Positions 16,701 through 24,732 of a DNA stretch of 64,000 nucleotides are shown here, piece by piece. The stretch's first letter is position 1. Each line of letters starts with the position of its first letter. Source of the stretch: Hoeflea_A sp965228785 (GTDB lineage: Bacteria; Pseudomonadota; Alphaproteobacteria; Rhizobiales; Rhizobiaceae); the NCBI GenBank assembly GCA_965228785.1, contig CBDDIF010000001.1:434001-498000 (forward strand). The letters are read 5' to 3'. The notes under the pieces are model-generated. The model was not told the origin of the DNA and did no database searches. It was given only the letters and a program-made list of their open reading frames with translations. A program made the position numbers and the translations under genes.

Positions 16701-17041
16701 GCCACACCAACGAACACATGGAGAACCTGGTGCTTGAGTTCGAACTCGATGCGCCACGGGAGCAGGTCTGGCGCGCGGTGAGCATCCCGGCGTTTCGTGA
16801 AAGATGGCTGCCTGATCTGGATCTGGCCGATGCCGATCCGGTATCTGCTACTGCGGAAGACGAGATCTCTTACCGATTGCGGGAGCGTGAGCCACCGTTC
16901 CGTGAGAGTGTGGTTGCCTTTCGGCTTCAACCCGGCGCGGACGGCGGCACAATCCTGACAATCGTCCATGCGCCGGTCGAAACCGAAGGTGTGCCGCCTG
17001 CCGCAAACGGCAACGAACCCGAGGCGATGCGTGCCGCCTGA
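16697..17041 (+). CDS. SRPBCC (AHSA1-like) domain protein
   Basis: 114 residues starting NLVLEFELDAPREQVWRAVS, the AHSA1/START-type beta start, then YRLREREPPFRESVVAFRLQ and GGTILTIVHAP. It is shorter than typical AHSA1 proteins (about 150) and lacks the final long helix, ending in a polar tail. It overlaps the ArsR stop by ATGA. Such pairs often respond to small hydrophobic molecules; the ligand is unknown. Confidence 0.8.
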   Translation: MSHTNEHMENLVLEFELDAPREQVWRAVSIPAFRERWLPDLDLADADPVSATAEDEISYRLREREPPFRESVVAFRLQPGADGGTILTIVHAPVETEGVPPAANGNEPEAMRAA

Positions 17042-17086
17042 CGGCGCCGCACAACAACCGACATAGCAAGAAACAGGAGTTCGCCC

Positions 17087-17692
17087 ATGCGCGAAGCAAT
17101 GCAACTCGTCCCTATGGTCGTCGAACGATCGAGCCGTGGCGAGCGTTCATTCGATATTTATTCGCGCCTGCTTGGCGAGAGAATCGTGTTTTTGAACGGC
17201 GAGGTGAACGACGCGATGTCCGCGCTCATTTGCGCTCAGCTTTTGTATCTCGAGGCTGAAAACCCGAAGAAGCCGATCCACCTCTATATCAACTCGCCGG
17301 GCGGGGTCGTGACCAGCGGTCTGGCGATGTACGACACCATGCGATATCTCCGGCCACCGGTTCATACACTGTGCATGGGCACGGCACGCTCAATGGGTTC
17401 TTTCCTTTTGATGGCGGGAGAAGCCGGCGAACGCGCTGCATTGCCCAATGCCAGCATCCTGATTCACCAGCCATCGGGTGGGCTGCAGGGTCAGGCCTCG
17501 GACATGCTGATCCATGCAGAAGAAATCGGCAAAACAAAACAACGGATGACCAGCCTCTACGCGCAGCACTGCCGTCGCAGCTATGAGGAATTTGAGCAGG
17601 CGATGGATCGCGATCGTTTCATGACCGCCGAAGAGGCTCTGGAGTGGGGTCTGATCGACCGGATCCTCACGGAGCGAGAGGGTGTCGAATAG
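17087..17692 (+). CDS. clpP: ATP-dependent Clp protease proteolytic subunit (accessory ClpP)
   Basis: 201 residues with the full catalytic triad: Ser102 in GTARSMGS, His127 in ILIHQPSGG and Asp176 in DRDRF. Also the family stretch INSPGGVVTSGLAMYDTM. It should assemble into a tetradecameric peptidase needing a ClpX or ClpA partner, none of which is next door. Together with the ArsR-SRPBCC genes 46 bases upstream this suggests a conditionally expressed second ClpP rather than the main clpP-clpX locus. Ribosome site AGGAG before ATG. Confidence 0.93.
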   Translation: MREAMQLVPMVVERSSRGERSFDIYSRLLGERIVFLNGEVNDAMSALICAQLLYLEAENPKKPIHLYINSPGGVVTSGLAMYDTMRYLRPPVHTLCMGTARSMGSFLLMAGEAGERAALPNASILIHQPSGGLQGQASDMLIHAEEIGKTKQRMTSLYAQHCRRSYEEFEQAMDRDRFMTAEEALEWGLIDRILTEREGVE

Positions 17693-17717
17693 CATCTCGG
17701 CCGACACGCATCCGCCA

Positions 17718-18182
17718 TCAAAGATCGAATGATTCCGGGGCGTCCTCTTCGAGGTAGCGTGGACCGGGGCCGTTGGCGCCGATCCTATCGTCCGGATTGA
17801 CCAGGTTGCACGTCTTGAGCGACAGGCAGCCGCAGCCGATGCAAGCCGCCATGCCGTCTCGCAGGCGCTGCAGGCGGGCGATGCGGTCGTCCAGTTCCTC
17901 CGTCCACCGTGAGGATAGTTTCTCCCAGTGCCTGACCGTTACCTTGGCTTCCGGAGGCAGAAACTCCATGGCGCCGGCGATTTCCCGCAGCGGAATGCCG
18001 GCCCTTTGCGCGACCTGGATGATGGCGATCTTGCGCAGGACCGTCGGCGAATAGCGCCGGTGGTTGGCGCTGTTGCGGACCGACGAGATGAGACCTTTGC
18101 GCTCGTAGAAATGCACGGCGGATACGGCGATGCCGCCGCGAGCCGCCACTTCGCCGACCGTGAGGCCGCCCTGTCTGTCCAT
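17718..18182 (-). CDS. soxR: Redox-sensitive MerR-family regulator SoxR
   Basis: 154 residues. The MerR winged helix (LTVGEVAARGGIAVSAVHFYERKGLI) is followed by a dimerisation helix and the [2Fe-2S] cysteine cluster C-x2-C-x-C-x5-C in CIGCGCLSLKTC. It senses redox-cycling compounds in the cytoplasm and activates the divergent promoter. A textbook sox box lies between it and the MFS gene. Outside enterics SoxR typically controls efflux genes, as here. Confidence 0.95.
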   Translation of the reverse strand: MDRQGGLTVGEVAARGGIAVSAVHFYERKGLISSVRNSANHRRYSPTVLRKIAIIQVAQRAGIPLREIAGAMEFLPPEAKVTVRHWEKLSSRWTEELDDRIARLQRLRDGMAACIGCGCLSLKTCNLVNPDDRIGANGPGPRYLEEDAPESFDL

Positions 18183-18207
18183 CGGAATGCTCCTTCGAAA
18201 TTTGCGC

Positions 18208-18238
18208 TTGACCTCAACTTAAGTTGAGGAAGTAGCAA
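18208..18238 (+). promoter_or_regulatory. SoxR box within a 19-bp-spaced promoter
   Basis: CCTCAACTTAAGTTGAGG (18212-18229) is a perfect 18-bp palindrome that differs from the enteric sox box only in the central bases. It sits between a -35-like TTGACC (18208-18213) and a -10-like TAGCAA (18233-18238) spaced 19 bp, the long spacer that MerR-type activators need. It points toward the MFS gene. Confidence 0.85.
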
Positions 18239-18286
18239 GGCAAGCCTGAATTCGACTCATCCGCTCTGGAAAGGGTAAAGGCGACC

Positions 18287-19705
18287 ATGGCCACCATCGT
18301 TGAACAGGACCGCGACGTCGGTTGGGGAGACATTCTCTGGGGAGACTATGCGGCGGTTTCCGCCGTTCTGGCGGGTGGAATCTCGCTGCACGCGGTCAAT
18401 ATCAATATTTCCGCCACGATGCTTCCGTCGATCGTCGGCGAAATCGGCGGCCAGGGGCTCTATGCCTGGAACGCCACGCTTTTCACACTGGCTGCCATTC
18501 TCGCCGCCGCCATGACCGGCCGGCTGATCCGGCGCGTCGGGGCGCGCGGCGGGTTCGCCATCGCCGGGCTGGTGTTCACGCTGGGCAGTCTGCTGGCCGC
18601 CACGGCTCCGAGCATGCCGGCCATGCTGATTGGCCGGGTCGTCCAGGGCAGCGGCGGCGGGATGATGTTCACCCTGTGTTATTCGATGATTGTCTTCGTC
18701 TATCCCCAGCGGTTGTGGTCGCGCGCCATGGCGGTGTTATCTGGTACCTGGGGCATCATGATGCTCTTCGGCCCGGCGGTCGGCGGCATCTTCGCCGAGC
18801 TGGGGATGTGGCGCATGGGCTTTGCATCTCTGATCCCCGCCACCGGCCTCTTCGTTCTGCTGACGCTGTGGCTGGTGCCGGCGGTTGCACGGGACAGGGC
18901 ACCGGCGGAGCCGATTGCTTTCGGCCAACTCGCCCTCCTGGCCGGATCCGTCCTCAGCGTGACCGTGGGTGGCCTGGCGCCTTCGCCCCTATGGGCGGTG
19001 CTCGGACTGCTCGTCGCCGTGGCGATGGTCTTTTTGCTGATGCGGCGCGAGGAGACGAGCAATGTCCGCCTGTTCCCACGTGGCGCGATGAGGCCCGGAT
19101 CGGTGCTCTTTTTGGCCTTTGCGCTCATGGCGCTGCTGATCTTCTGCGTCAACGCCGAGTTCTTCATGCCCTTTTATCTGCAGCGTCTGCATGAGCTAAG
19201 CCCGTTGACGGCAGGCTATATCGCTGCGCTGGTGTCGGTCGGGTGGGCGGCATCGGAGGTGTTTTCGGCGCGGCTGACTGGCCGCAGGATGCGGCTTGCC
19301 GTGCTTGCAGGTCCGCTGCTGATGGTGGCGGGTTCCGCACTGCTTGGCTACGCGACCCCCATGCACGCTGCCTCCGGCCCCGTGCTGACCGTTATCATGG
19401 CGTTGTCGCTTGTCCTTCTCGGCACCGGCGTTGGCATCGGCTGGCCGCACCTCAACACATTTGTGTTGCAGTTCACGGAAGCGGATGAACGCGACATGGC
19501 GGCATCGGCTCTGTCGACCATCCAGATGTTCGCCGTCGCCTTCGGCACGGCCGTTGCGGGCCTGGTGGCCAATATGAGCGGATTCAGAGGCGGCGAAATC
19601 GACAGTATCGCCAACTCGGCCGTCTGGCTGTTCGCAACCTTCGTTCTGGTTGCCATACCGGCGATCCTGGCAAGCCGCGCCCTGAACGCCAGACTGGAAG
19701 GCTAG
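18287..19705 (+). CDS. MFS drug exporter under SoxR control
   Basis: 472 residues with about 14 hydrophobic segments, as in the DHA2 drug:H+ antiporter group. Typical stretches are RLIRRVGARGGFAIAGLVFTLG, GRVVQGSGGGMMFTLCYSMI and AVLSGTWGIMMLFGPAVGG. It should export redox-active or toxic compounds sensed by SoxR. The stop codon TAG is formed by the TA target plus the first G of the MITE-like element, so the element trimmed or replaced the original C-terminus. The loss looks small because the last helix is complete. Confidence 0.92.
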   Translation: MATIVEQDRDVGWGDILWGDYAAVSAVLAGGISLHAVNINISATMLPSIVGEIGGQGLYAWNATLFTLAAILAAAMTGRLIRRVGARGGFAIAGLVFTLGSLLAATAPSMPAMLIGRVVQGSGGGMMFTLCYSMIVFVYPQRLWSRAMAVLSGTWGIMMLFGPAVGGIFAELGMWRMGFASLIPATGLFVLLTLWLVPAVARDRAPAEPIAFGQLALLAGSVLSVTVGGLAPSPLWAVLGLLVAVAMVFLLMRREETSNVRLFPRGAMRPGSVLFLAFALMALLIFCVNAEFFMPFYLQRLHELSPLTAGYIAALVSVGWAASEVFSARLTGRRMRLAVLAGPLLMVAGSALLGYATPMHAASGPVLTVIMALSLVLLGTGVGIGWPHLNTFVLQFTEADERDMAASALSTIQMFAVAFGTAVAGLVANMSGFRGGEIDSIANSAVWLFATFVLVAIPAILASRALNARLEG

Positions 19706-19921
19706 CCCGCATTTTTCACACTCTGTGTGGTCTGCGCCGGCTCAAGCGCGCTTCGACGCACGCTGTCGCGCGCTTCAGCCGGCCCGAAGGGTTGCCTTTC
19801 GGCGGACATCTACGGTCCCATGCGCCTCAACCGTATGGCGCGATACGCTTTTCGTCGCCTGGAACCGTATCTGCCTCGCCGAAAAGCAACGCAGACCACA
19901 GAGAGTGTGAGAAATGCGGGC
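19705..19921. mobile_element. MITE-like element, copy 2 (217 bp, short form)
   Basis: Same orientation as copy 1. The terminal inverted repeats of about 32 bp differ from each other at two positions; TA flanks both sides (19703-19704 and 19922-19923), as expected for a Tc/mariner or IS630-type target duplication. The interior is almost the same as copy 1, but lacks the roughly 50 bases between TCAAGCGC repeats. No coding capacity. Confidence 0.82.
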
Positions 19922-19936
19922 TAATCCGGATCGGGG

Positions 19937-20734
19937 TCAGCGTTTGAACACGACCGGGAACCAATCCTCGCGCAACACCTGCCCGGGCTGCATGTCATGG
20001 CCCGGGAAGGGCGGCGAGGTTCGCCCCGGGCGTTCGACATAGCGGGCATCGTCGCCAACCAGCCTCAACGAAAAGGCGCGGCGCCGGCTTTCGGTCGTAT
20101 TGCCGCGGGCTCCGTGCAAAATGCTGTAGTTGAAGGCAACCGCGTCGCCGGGCTCCATGGCCCACTCTCGGATCTCCATCCCCTCGGCATCGGGATCGGG
20201 CACCGGCATGTATTCGTCGTCATCCGGATAGAAGCTTGTCTCCGCCAGCCAGCGGGTCGGCAAAACCGGCTTTTCCCACTTGTGGCTGCCGGCGACGCAG
20301 CGAAGGCTTGCATCGGTGACGGGATCTACTGGTGACCAGAAACTGACGTTCTGGCGGCCATCGACGAAATAGTAAGGCCCGTCCTGGTGCCACGGGGTGG
20401 GTTTGGAGGTTCCGGGCTCCTTGACCAGCACATGGTCGTGGAAGACCTGCACCCGGTTCGATTGCATCAGGTCTGCGGCCACGGCAGCCGCCGGCGACGA
20501 CCGGATCACCTGCTCGAACTCGGGTATCCGTGTCCAGTTGCAGTAGTCGTCGAAAAAGCGCCCGCCTTCGCCCTCCTTCAGGTTTTCGGCGGCATAGGGG
20601 CCGGGTTCGGCCATATTGCGTTCGATGCCGTCGCGGATCGTGTCGACATGGCCGGCGAACAGATCCTTGATCAGCACGACCCCGTCGCGCTGGTAGGCAT
20701 CGATGTGGTCCTGGGTGAGAAGCGGGTGCATCAT
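19937..20734 (-). CDS. Phytanoyl-CoA dioxygenase family (PhyH) Fe(II)/2-oxoglutarate oxygenase
   Basis: 265 residues. The iron-binding HxD lies in PTPWHQDGPYYFVDG; the distal His is in AFNYSILHGARGNTT, with the Arg of SRRRAFSLR as 2-oxoglutarate ligand. It starts TQDHIDAYQRDGVVLIKDLF, the usual PhyH opening. Such enzymes hydroxylate diverse small molecules. ATG at 20734 or 20731 both follow CAGGAG; the frame upstream of these is discarded. It is divergent from a LysR regulator that probably controls it. Confidence 0.92.
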   Translation of the reverse strand: MMHPLLTQDHIDAYQRDGVVLIKDLFAGHVDTIRDGIERNMAEPGPYAAENLKEGEGGRFFDDYCNWTRIPEFEQVIRSSPAAAVAADLMQSNRVQVFHDHVLVKEPGTSKPTPWHQDGPYYFVDGRQNVSFWSPVDPVTDASLRCVAGSHKWEKPVLPTRWLAETSFYPDDDEYMPVPDPDAEGMEIREWAMEPGDAVAFNYSILHGARGNTTESRRRAFSLRLVGDDARYVERPGRTSPPFPGHDMQPGQVLREDWFPVVFKR

Positions 20735-20775
20735 CGGTCTCCTGCGTGTCGCGAGCACCATAGGACCGTTTATAG

Positions 20776-20812
20776 TTAGTTTCTAATAATATTTAGATAT
20801 GATATTAATAGA
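20776..20812. promoter_or_regulatory. AT-rich divergent promoter with LysR-type dyads
   Basis: The roughly 80-base gap between the PhyH and LysR genes is far more AT-rich than its surroundings. It contains TTAG-TTT-CTAA (20776-20786) and AATAT/ATATT arms further on, consistent with T-N11-A LysR boxes. Exact site is uncertain. Confidence 0.45.
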
Positions 20813-20815
20813 TTG

Positions 20816-21694
20816 ATGCTATATAATACTCTACGCCAATACGAGTATGTTGTTGCCGTCGCCGAGGCAGGAAGCCTCACGGACGCAGCTGCGATGCTGC
20901 ACATCTCGCAGCCTTCTCTGTCAGTTGCGATCACGCGAGTCGAACAGCAGCTCGGGCAGGCGATCTTCGTTCGGCGCAAGGGAGCGGCCATCGAGATCAC
21001 GCCGTTCGGACATCGCTTGGTCGAACAGGCTCTCGATCTGCTTCGCCTGGCGGCCGAGATCGAACAGGAGCCGGAAAGCCCACCACCGTTTGTCCTGGGA
21101 TGTTTCGAGGACATCGCGCCCTGGTACCTGGCGCCGGCACTGGAGACACTGAAGCAGCGGTTTCCCGCCATGGCCTTGAGCGGCAGGGAGGCTCGGTTTG
21201 CTGATCTAGCGACTGACCTTGCCAAGGGTCGAGCCGATATCGTGATCTCCTACGATGTCGGTTTCGAAGGCAAATTCGAACGGAGAAAGATCAGAACGGT
21301 CACGCCGGTGGCTTTCCTGCCGATGGAACACCCTCTGGCAAAACGCCCCTCAGTCGAATTGGCGGAGCTTGCCGCCCATCCGATCATCCTGTCCACGGAG
21401 GCCTTGTCCGAAGGCTTCATGCGCGACCTGTTCAATCGGTTGAAACTCTCACCGAATGTCGCACACAGGGCGACGTCGCTCGAGCTGATGCGGTCGTTGG
21501 CCGCCCACGGCGCCGGCATCGGCATCAGCTACTCTCGCCCACCAGGCAACGTTGCCTATGATGGTAAGCCGCTGACAACAGTCGCCATTTCGACGCCGCA
21601 GGCGGCGGTCGACGTCCAGCTTCTGTGGTCCGCCTTGCGCACTGTCGACACGCAGTTCGCAGAGATCTTGATGGCCCTCGAACTGTTGGGTTGA
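20816..21694 (+). CDS. LysR family transcriptional regulator
   Basis: 292 residues. N-terminal helix-turn-helix LRQYEYVVAVAEAGSLTDAAAMLHISQPSLSVAI with the linker helix RVEQQLGQAIFVRR, then a periplasmic-binding-like effector domain. The ATG at 20816 (MLYNTLRQYEYV) was chosen over TTG at 20813. It is divergent from the PhyH oxygenase gene and probably regulates it in response to that pathway's substrate. Confidence 0.94.
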   Translation: MLYNTLRQYEYVVAVAEAGSLTDAAAMLHISQPSLSVAITRVEQQLGQAIFVRRKGAAIEITPFGHRLVEQALDLLRLAAEIEQEPESPPPFVLGCFEDIAPWYLAPALETLKQRFPAMALSGREARFADLATDLAKGRADIVISYDVGFEGKFERRKIRTVTPVAFLPMEHPLAKRPSVELAELAAHPIILSTEALSEGFMRDLFNRLKLSPNVAHRATSLELMRSLAAHGAGIGISYSRPPGNVAYDGKPLTTVAISTPQAAVDVQLLWSALRTVDTQFAEILMALELLG

Positions 21695-21721
21695 GTGAGA
21701 GTAGCTCAACCAATCCCAGCT

Positions 21722-22456
21722 CTAGGAGCGGCTGAATCCGACGACTTCGAGGGTGAATTCCTCGACATAGTCGACTACGGCGCTGACAGCCGCCGCGGCG
21801 GCCTCCTCGTCGCCTTCGGAAACGGCCTGGGCCACCCTCGCATGGGCGGTGGCCATGCGCATCAGATCGCCATATCGCTCCTGATGGATCACCCAGAAGC
21901 GCCGCGAAAGACCCTTCACCGACGTCAGCGCCCTCGCGGCGAAGCGGTTGTCGGATGCCTTGATCAGCAGCTCGAAACATTCGGCATCGAGCTCGGTCAT
22001 CTGCTCCTGGCTGCGCTCGGACGCCGCCTTGAGAAAGCGCTTGGCGAGGTTGCGCAGGCGTTCCTTTTGCTGCGGTGTCGCCCGTTTGGCGGCAGAGCGG
22101 GCGACGAGGGTCTCCACCGCCCGCCGCAGCTCAAGCGCCCGGAACTGTTCGGTGTGATCGATCGGGCAGACCTGCGCGCCGCGGCGCGGCACGATTGTCA
22201 GCAGACCTTCGTCTGCCAGTCTCTGAATGGCCGACCGCACGGGCGCTCTCGTATGACCGGACACTTCAATGAGGTCCGTTTCCGAAACCCAGCGTCCCGG
22301 TGCGAGCTCACCGTTGACGATCAATCGCTCAAGATCACGAAAGGCTTCGTCCTTCATCTGCCGGACCCCTTCGGGGACGGGCGGGTTGCTGGTTTTGTTT
22401 TGGGCTTGCTGCGGCACGGTCATCTCGATGCTGGAATCAATGCCGTTTCTTATCAT
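21722..22456 (-). CDS. GntR family regulator (FadR/FCD type)
   Basis: About 244 residues. Winged helix: LIVNGELAPGRWVSETDLIE, then HTRAPVRSAIQRLADEGLL. The C-terminal FCD domain has ELRRAVETLVARSAAKRA and a His-rich ligand site with HARVAQAVSEGD. It is divergent from the betaine-type ABC operon and is the obvious binder of the three palindromes between them. Starts at 22483, 22456 and 22423 are possible; 22483 lies inside an operator copy and is unlikely, and 22456 has GGAAA upstream. Confidence 0.92.
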   Translation of the reverse strand: MIRNGIDSSIEMTVPQQAQNKTSNPPVPEGVRQMKDEAFRDLERLIVNGELAPGRWVSETDLIEVSGHTRAPVRSAIQRLADEGLLTIVPRRGAQVCPIDHTEQFRALELRRAVETLVARSAAKRATPQQKERLRNLAKRFLKAASERSQEQMTELDAECFELLIKASDNRFAARALTSVKGLSRRFWVIHQERYGDLMRMATAHARVAQAVSEGDEEAAAAAVSAVVDYVEEFTLEVVGFSRS

Positions 22457-22472
22457 GATCGTGTTTCCGGTA

Positions 22473-22538
22473 TGACATGTCATTTCATCTAATTAACATT
22501 TCTATATTGACATGTCATTTAAAATGCCTGACATGTCA
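22473..22538. promoter_or_regulatory. Three identical TGACATGTCA operators
   Basis: Perfect 10-bp palindromes at 22473-22482, 22508-22517 and 22529-22538. Centres are 35 and 21 bp apart; the last two lie on one face of the helix. Two of the three sit close to the start of the ABC operon, the other overlaps the 5' end of the GntR gene. This layout allows repression of both directions by a FadR-type dimer. Confidence 0.85.
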
Positions 22539-22563
22539 GAGGTTCGAAAAAAGGGGAAATGTC

Positions 22564-23532
22564 ATGGGCAAACTAAAAATGCTGGCTCTGTCGGGCGCCA
22601 TTGCACTGACCACATCAACCGTTGCCATCGCGCAGGAAGTCGTGAAGGTGGCCGAGCCGAACTGGGCGAGCGGTCGCGCCATGGCAGGCCTGATCAAGGT
22701 TGTCATCGAGGACAAGCTCGGCGGCAAGGCAGAGCTCGTTCCCGGCACCAATGCGGTGATTTTCAAGGCTATGGACCGCGGCAAGGGCGAGATCGACGTT
22801 CATCCGGACGTGTGGCTGCCGAACCAGTCGAATTTCACCGACGAATATGTCGATGGCAACAAGACCGTCGCGCTAAGCGAGGGCAACTACGAGGGTTTCT
22901 CTGCTTTCTGCGCGCCGAAGGAGTTTGCCGCAAAGCACAACATCAAGAGCGTGTTCGACCTTGCCACCCCGGAAGCCGCCAAACTGATGGATCGCGACGG
23001 CGACGGCATGGGTGACATCTGGGTCGGTGCGCCGGGATGGGCCTCGACCAAGATCAATTCCGTGAAGGTGCGCGACTACGGCATCAGCAACTTCTTCAAC
23101 CCGATCGAAGCCGAGGAAGAGGTGGCGACTGCGTCCATCTCGGATGCGCTGAACAAGAACGAGGGCTATGCGTTCTACTGCTATGCGCCCCATTACAACT
23201 GGTTCGTGTTCGACATGGTGCGCCTGGAGGAGCCGGAATACGATCCTGCGAAATACGACATGAAGCAGCCGGCTCAGGATCCGAACTGGTTCGAAAACTC
23301 CAAGGTTTCGACCGCCGACAAGGCGAAGACCATCCATGTCGGCTACTCGAAGTCGCTTGAGCAGCGCACGCCGGATGTGGCCGCGTTCCTTGCCAGGATC
23401 GACATGGATACAGATACGGTGAACAACTTCACCCACGAAATCGTGGTCAAAAAGCGCTCAAGTGAGGACGTCGCTCGCGAGTGGATTGCCGCCAATTCCG
23501 ACCGTGTGGACGGTTGGCTCGGGCTGAATTAG
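22564..23532 (+). CDS. proX: Glycine betaine/proline-type ABC transporter substrate-binding protein
   Basis: 322 residues with a signal peptide ending SAxA-like before QEVVKVAEPNWASGRAMAGL. The OpuAC domain shows GEIDVHPDVWLPNQ, DGMGDIWVGAPGW and aromatic residues (YCYAPHYNWF) of the kind that cage a quaternary ammonium head group. It binds the solute in the periplasm and feeds the ProV-ProW proteins encoded next. The ATG at 22564 follows AAGGGGAAA. A hairpin behind it probably raises its level over the membrane parts. Whether the ligand is glycine betaine or another quaternary amine is open. Confidence 0.92.
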   Translation: MGKLKMLALSGAIALTTSTVAIAQEVVKVAEPNWASGRAMAGLIKVVIEDKLGGKAELVPGTNAVIFKAMDRGKGEIDVHPDVWLPNQSNFTDEYVDGNKTVALSEGNYEGFSAFCAPKEFAAKHNIKSVFDLATPEAAKLMDRDGDGMGDIWVGAPGWASTKINSVKVRDYGISNFFNPIEAEEEVATASISDALNKNEGYAFYCYAPHYNWFVFDMVRLEEPEYDPAKYDMKQPAQDPNWFENSKVSTADKAKTIHVGYSKSLEQRTPDVAAFLARIDMDTDTVNNFTHEIVVKKRSSEDVAREWIAANSDRVDGWLGLN

Positions 23533-23547
23533 ACAGCCCTCCCGGGA

Positions 23548-23583
23548 GGCGCCGGCCGCTTTTATTCCCGGCGGTCCGGCGCC
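23548..23583 (+). other. Intercistronic stem-loop after proX
   Basis: GGCGCCGG (23548-23555) pairs with CCGGCGCC (23576-23583), with further inner pairing around a TTTTATT loop. A 12-bp palindrome CCTCCCGGGAGG overlaps its left edge. It likely limits transcription into, or stabilises mRNA ahead of, the ATPase gene. Confidence 0.6.
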
Positions 23584-23649
23584 AACCATTTTTCCTTACA
23601 ACCAACCCCGACGGTTGATCGTGCTTCAAGGCGCGGCAAAGGAGGCCGT

Positions 23650-24732
23650 TTGACCATCCGCCAACAGCCGCAGGAAAACGGTGACGCCGTCATCGACATT
23701 GCCGGAGTGTGGAAAATCTTCGGCGACCGCCAGCGGGAAGCCATGGAGGCGATCCGTAAGGACGGGCTGTCCAAAGCCGAGGTTCTGGAAAGGTTCAACT
23801 GCGTGGTCGGCGTGGCCGACGCGACGTTCACGGTCCGACGGAGCGAGATTTTCTGCATCATGGGTCTGTCGGGCAGCGGCAAGTCGACGCTTGTGCGTCA
23901 CGTCAACCGGTTGCTGACGCCGACGGCCGGCAAGGTCATGGTCAGCGGTCTCGACATCATGGCGCTGGACGAGAATGAGCTTCTCAAGGTCCGCAACCAG
24001 AAGATCGCCATGGTCTTCCAGAATTTCGGACTGCTGCCGCACCGCTCGGTGCGCGATAATGTCGCCATGCCGCTTGAGATCCGCGGATTGCCGCAAAACG
24101 CCCGCTGGCGGGCGGCCGAAGAAGCCCTGGCGCTGGTCGAGCTTTCCGAATGGAAGGACAAGTTCGCGCACGAGCTGTCCGGCGGTATGCAGCAGCGCGT
24201 CGGCCTCGCCCGCGCCATCGCCGCGGATGCCGACGTCCTTTTGATGGACGAACCGTTCAGCGCGCTCGATCCGCTGATCAGGCGGCAGTTGCAGGAAGAG
24301 TTCATGCGGCTTGCCAGATCCATGCAGAAGACCACCCTGTTCATAACGCACGACCTGGAGGAAGCCGTTCGCATCGGCGACCGCATCGCCATCATGAAGG
24401 ACGGCGTGATCGTTCAGACGGGAACGCCGGAAGAGATCATCATGAACCCGACCGACGACTATGTGATGGATTTCGTCGCCGGCATCTCACGAATCAACCT
24501 GATCCGCGCCCACAGCCTGGCTCGGCCGCTGCCGGAATTCGAAGCCGAGCACGGTCGACTGCCTGCGGACGTTTTGACCGTCTCCGGCAACGACACGCTC
24601 CGACAAATCATCGTCAAGTCTTCCGGCACCGAGGGTGCGATCCTCGTACGCGACGAGGACATCGGAACCTCAGGTGTCATCACCAAGAACGACATCCTGA
24701 ACGGGGTCATTCTGGGAACGGAGGACGCATGA
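23650..24732 (+). CDS. proV: Glycine betaine-type ABC transporter ATP-binding protein
   Basis: 360 residues. The ATPase domain has Walker A GLSGSGKST, signature LSGGMQQRVGLARA, Walker B VLLMDEPFSALD and switch His ITHDLEEA. The first 60 residues have the ProV-specific EAMEAIRKDGLSKAEVLE insert. The last 80 are a CBS-like tail. It powers uptake with ProX and ProW. The TTG start at 23650 is well supported: AAAGGAGG lies 5 bases upstream. The stop overlaps the proW start as ATGA. Confidence 0.93.
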   Translation: MTIRQQPQENGDAVIDIAGVWKIFGDRQREAMEAIRKDGLSKAEVLERFNCVVGVADATFTVRRSEIFCIMGLSGSGKSTLVRHVNRLLTPTAGKVMVSGLDIMALDENELLKVRNQKIAMVFQNFGLLPHRSVRDNVAMPLEIRGLPQNARWRAAEEALALVELSEWKDKFAHELSGGMQQRVGLARAIAADADVLLMDEPFSALDPLIRRQLQEEFMRLARSMQKTTLFITHDLEEAVRIGDRIAIMKDGVIVQTGTPEEIIMNPTDDYVMDFVAGISRINLIRAHSLARPLPEFEAEHGRLPADVLTVSGNDTLRQIIVKSSGTEGAILVRDEDIGTSGVITKNDILNGVILGTEDA

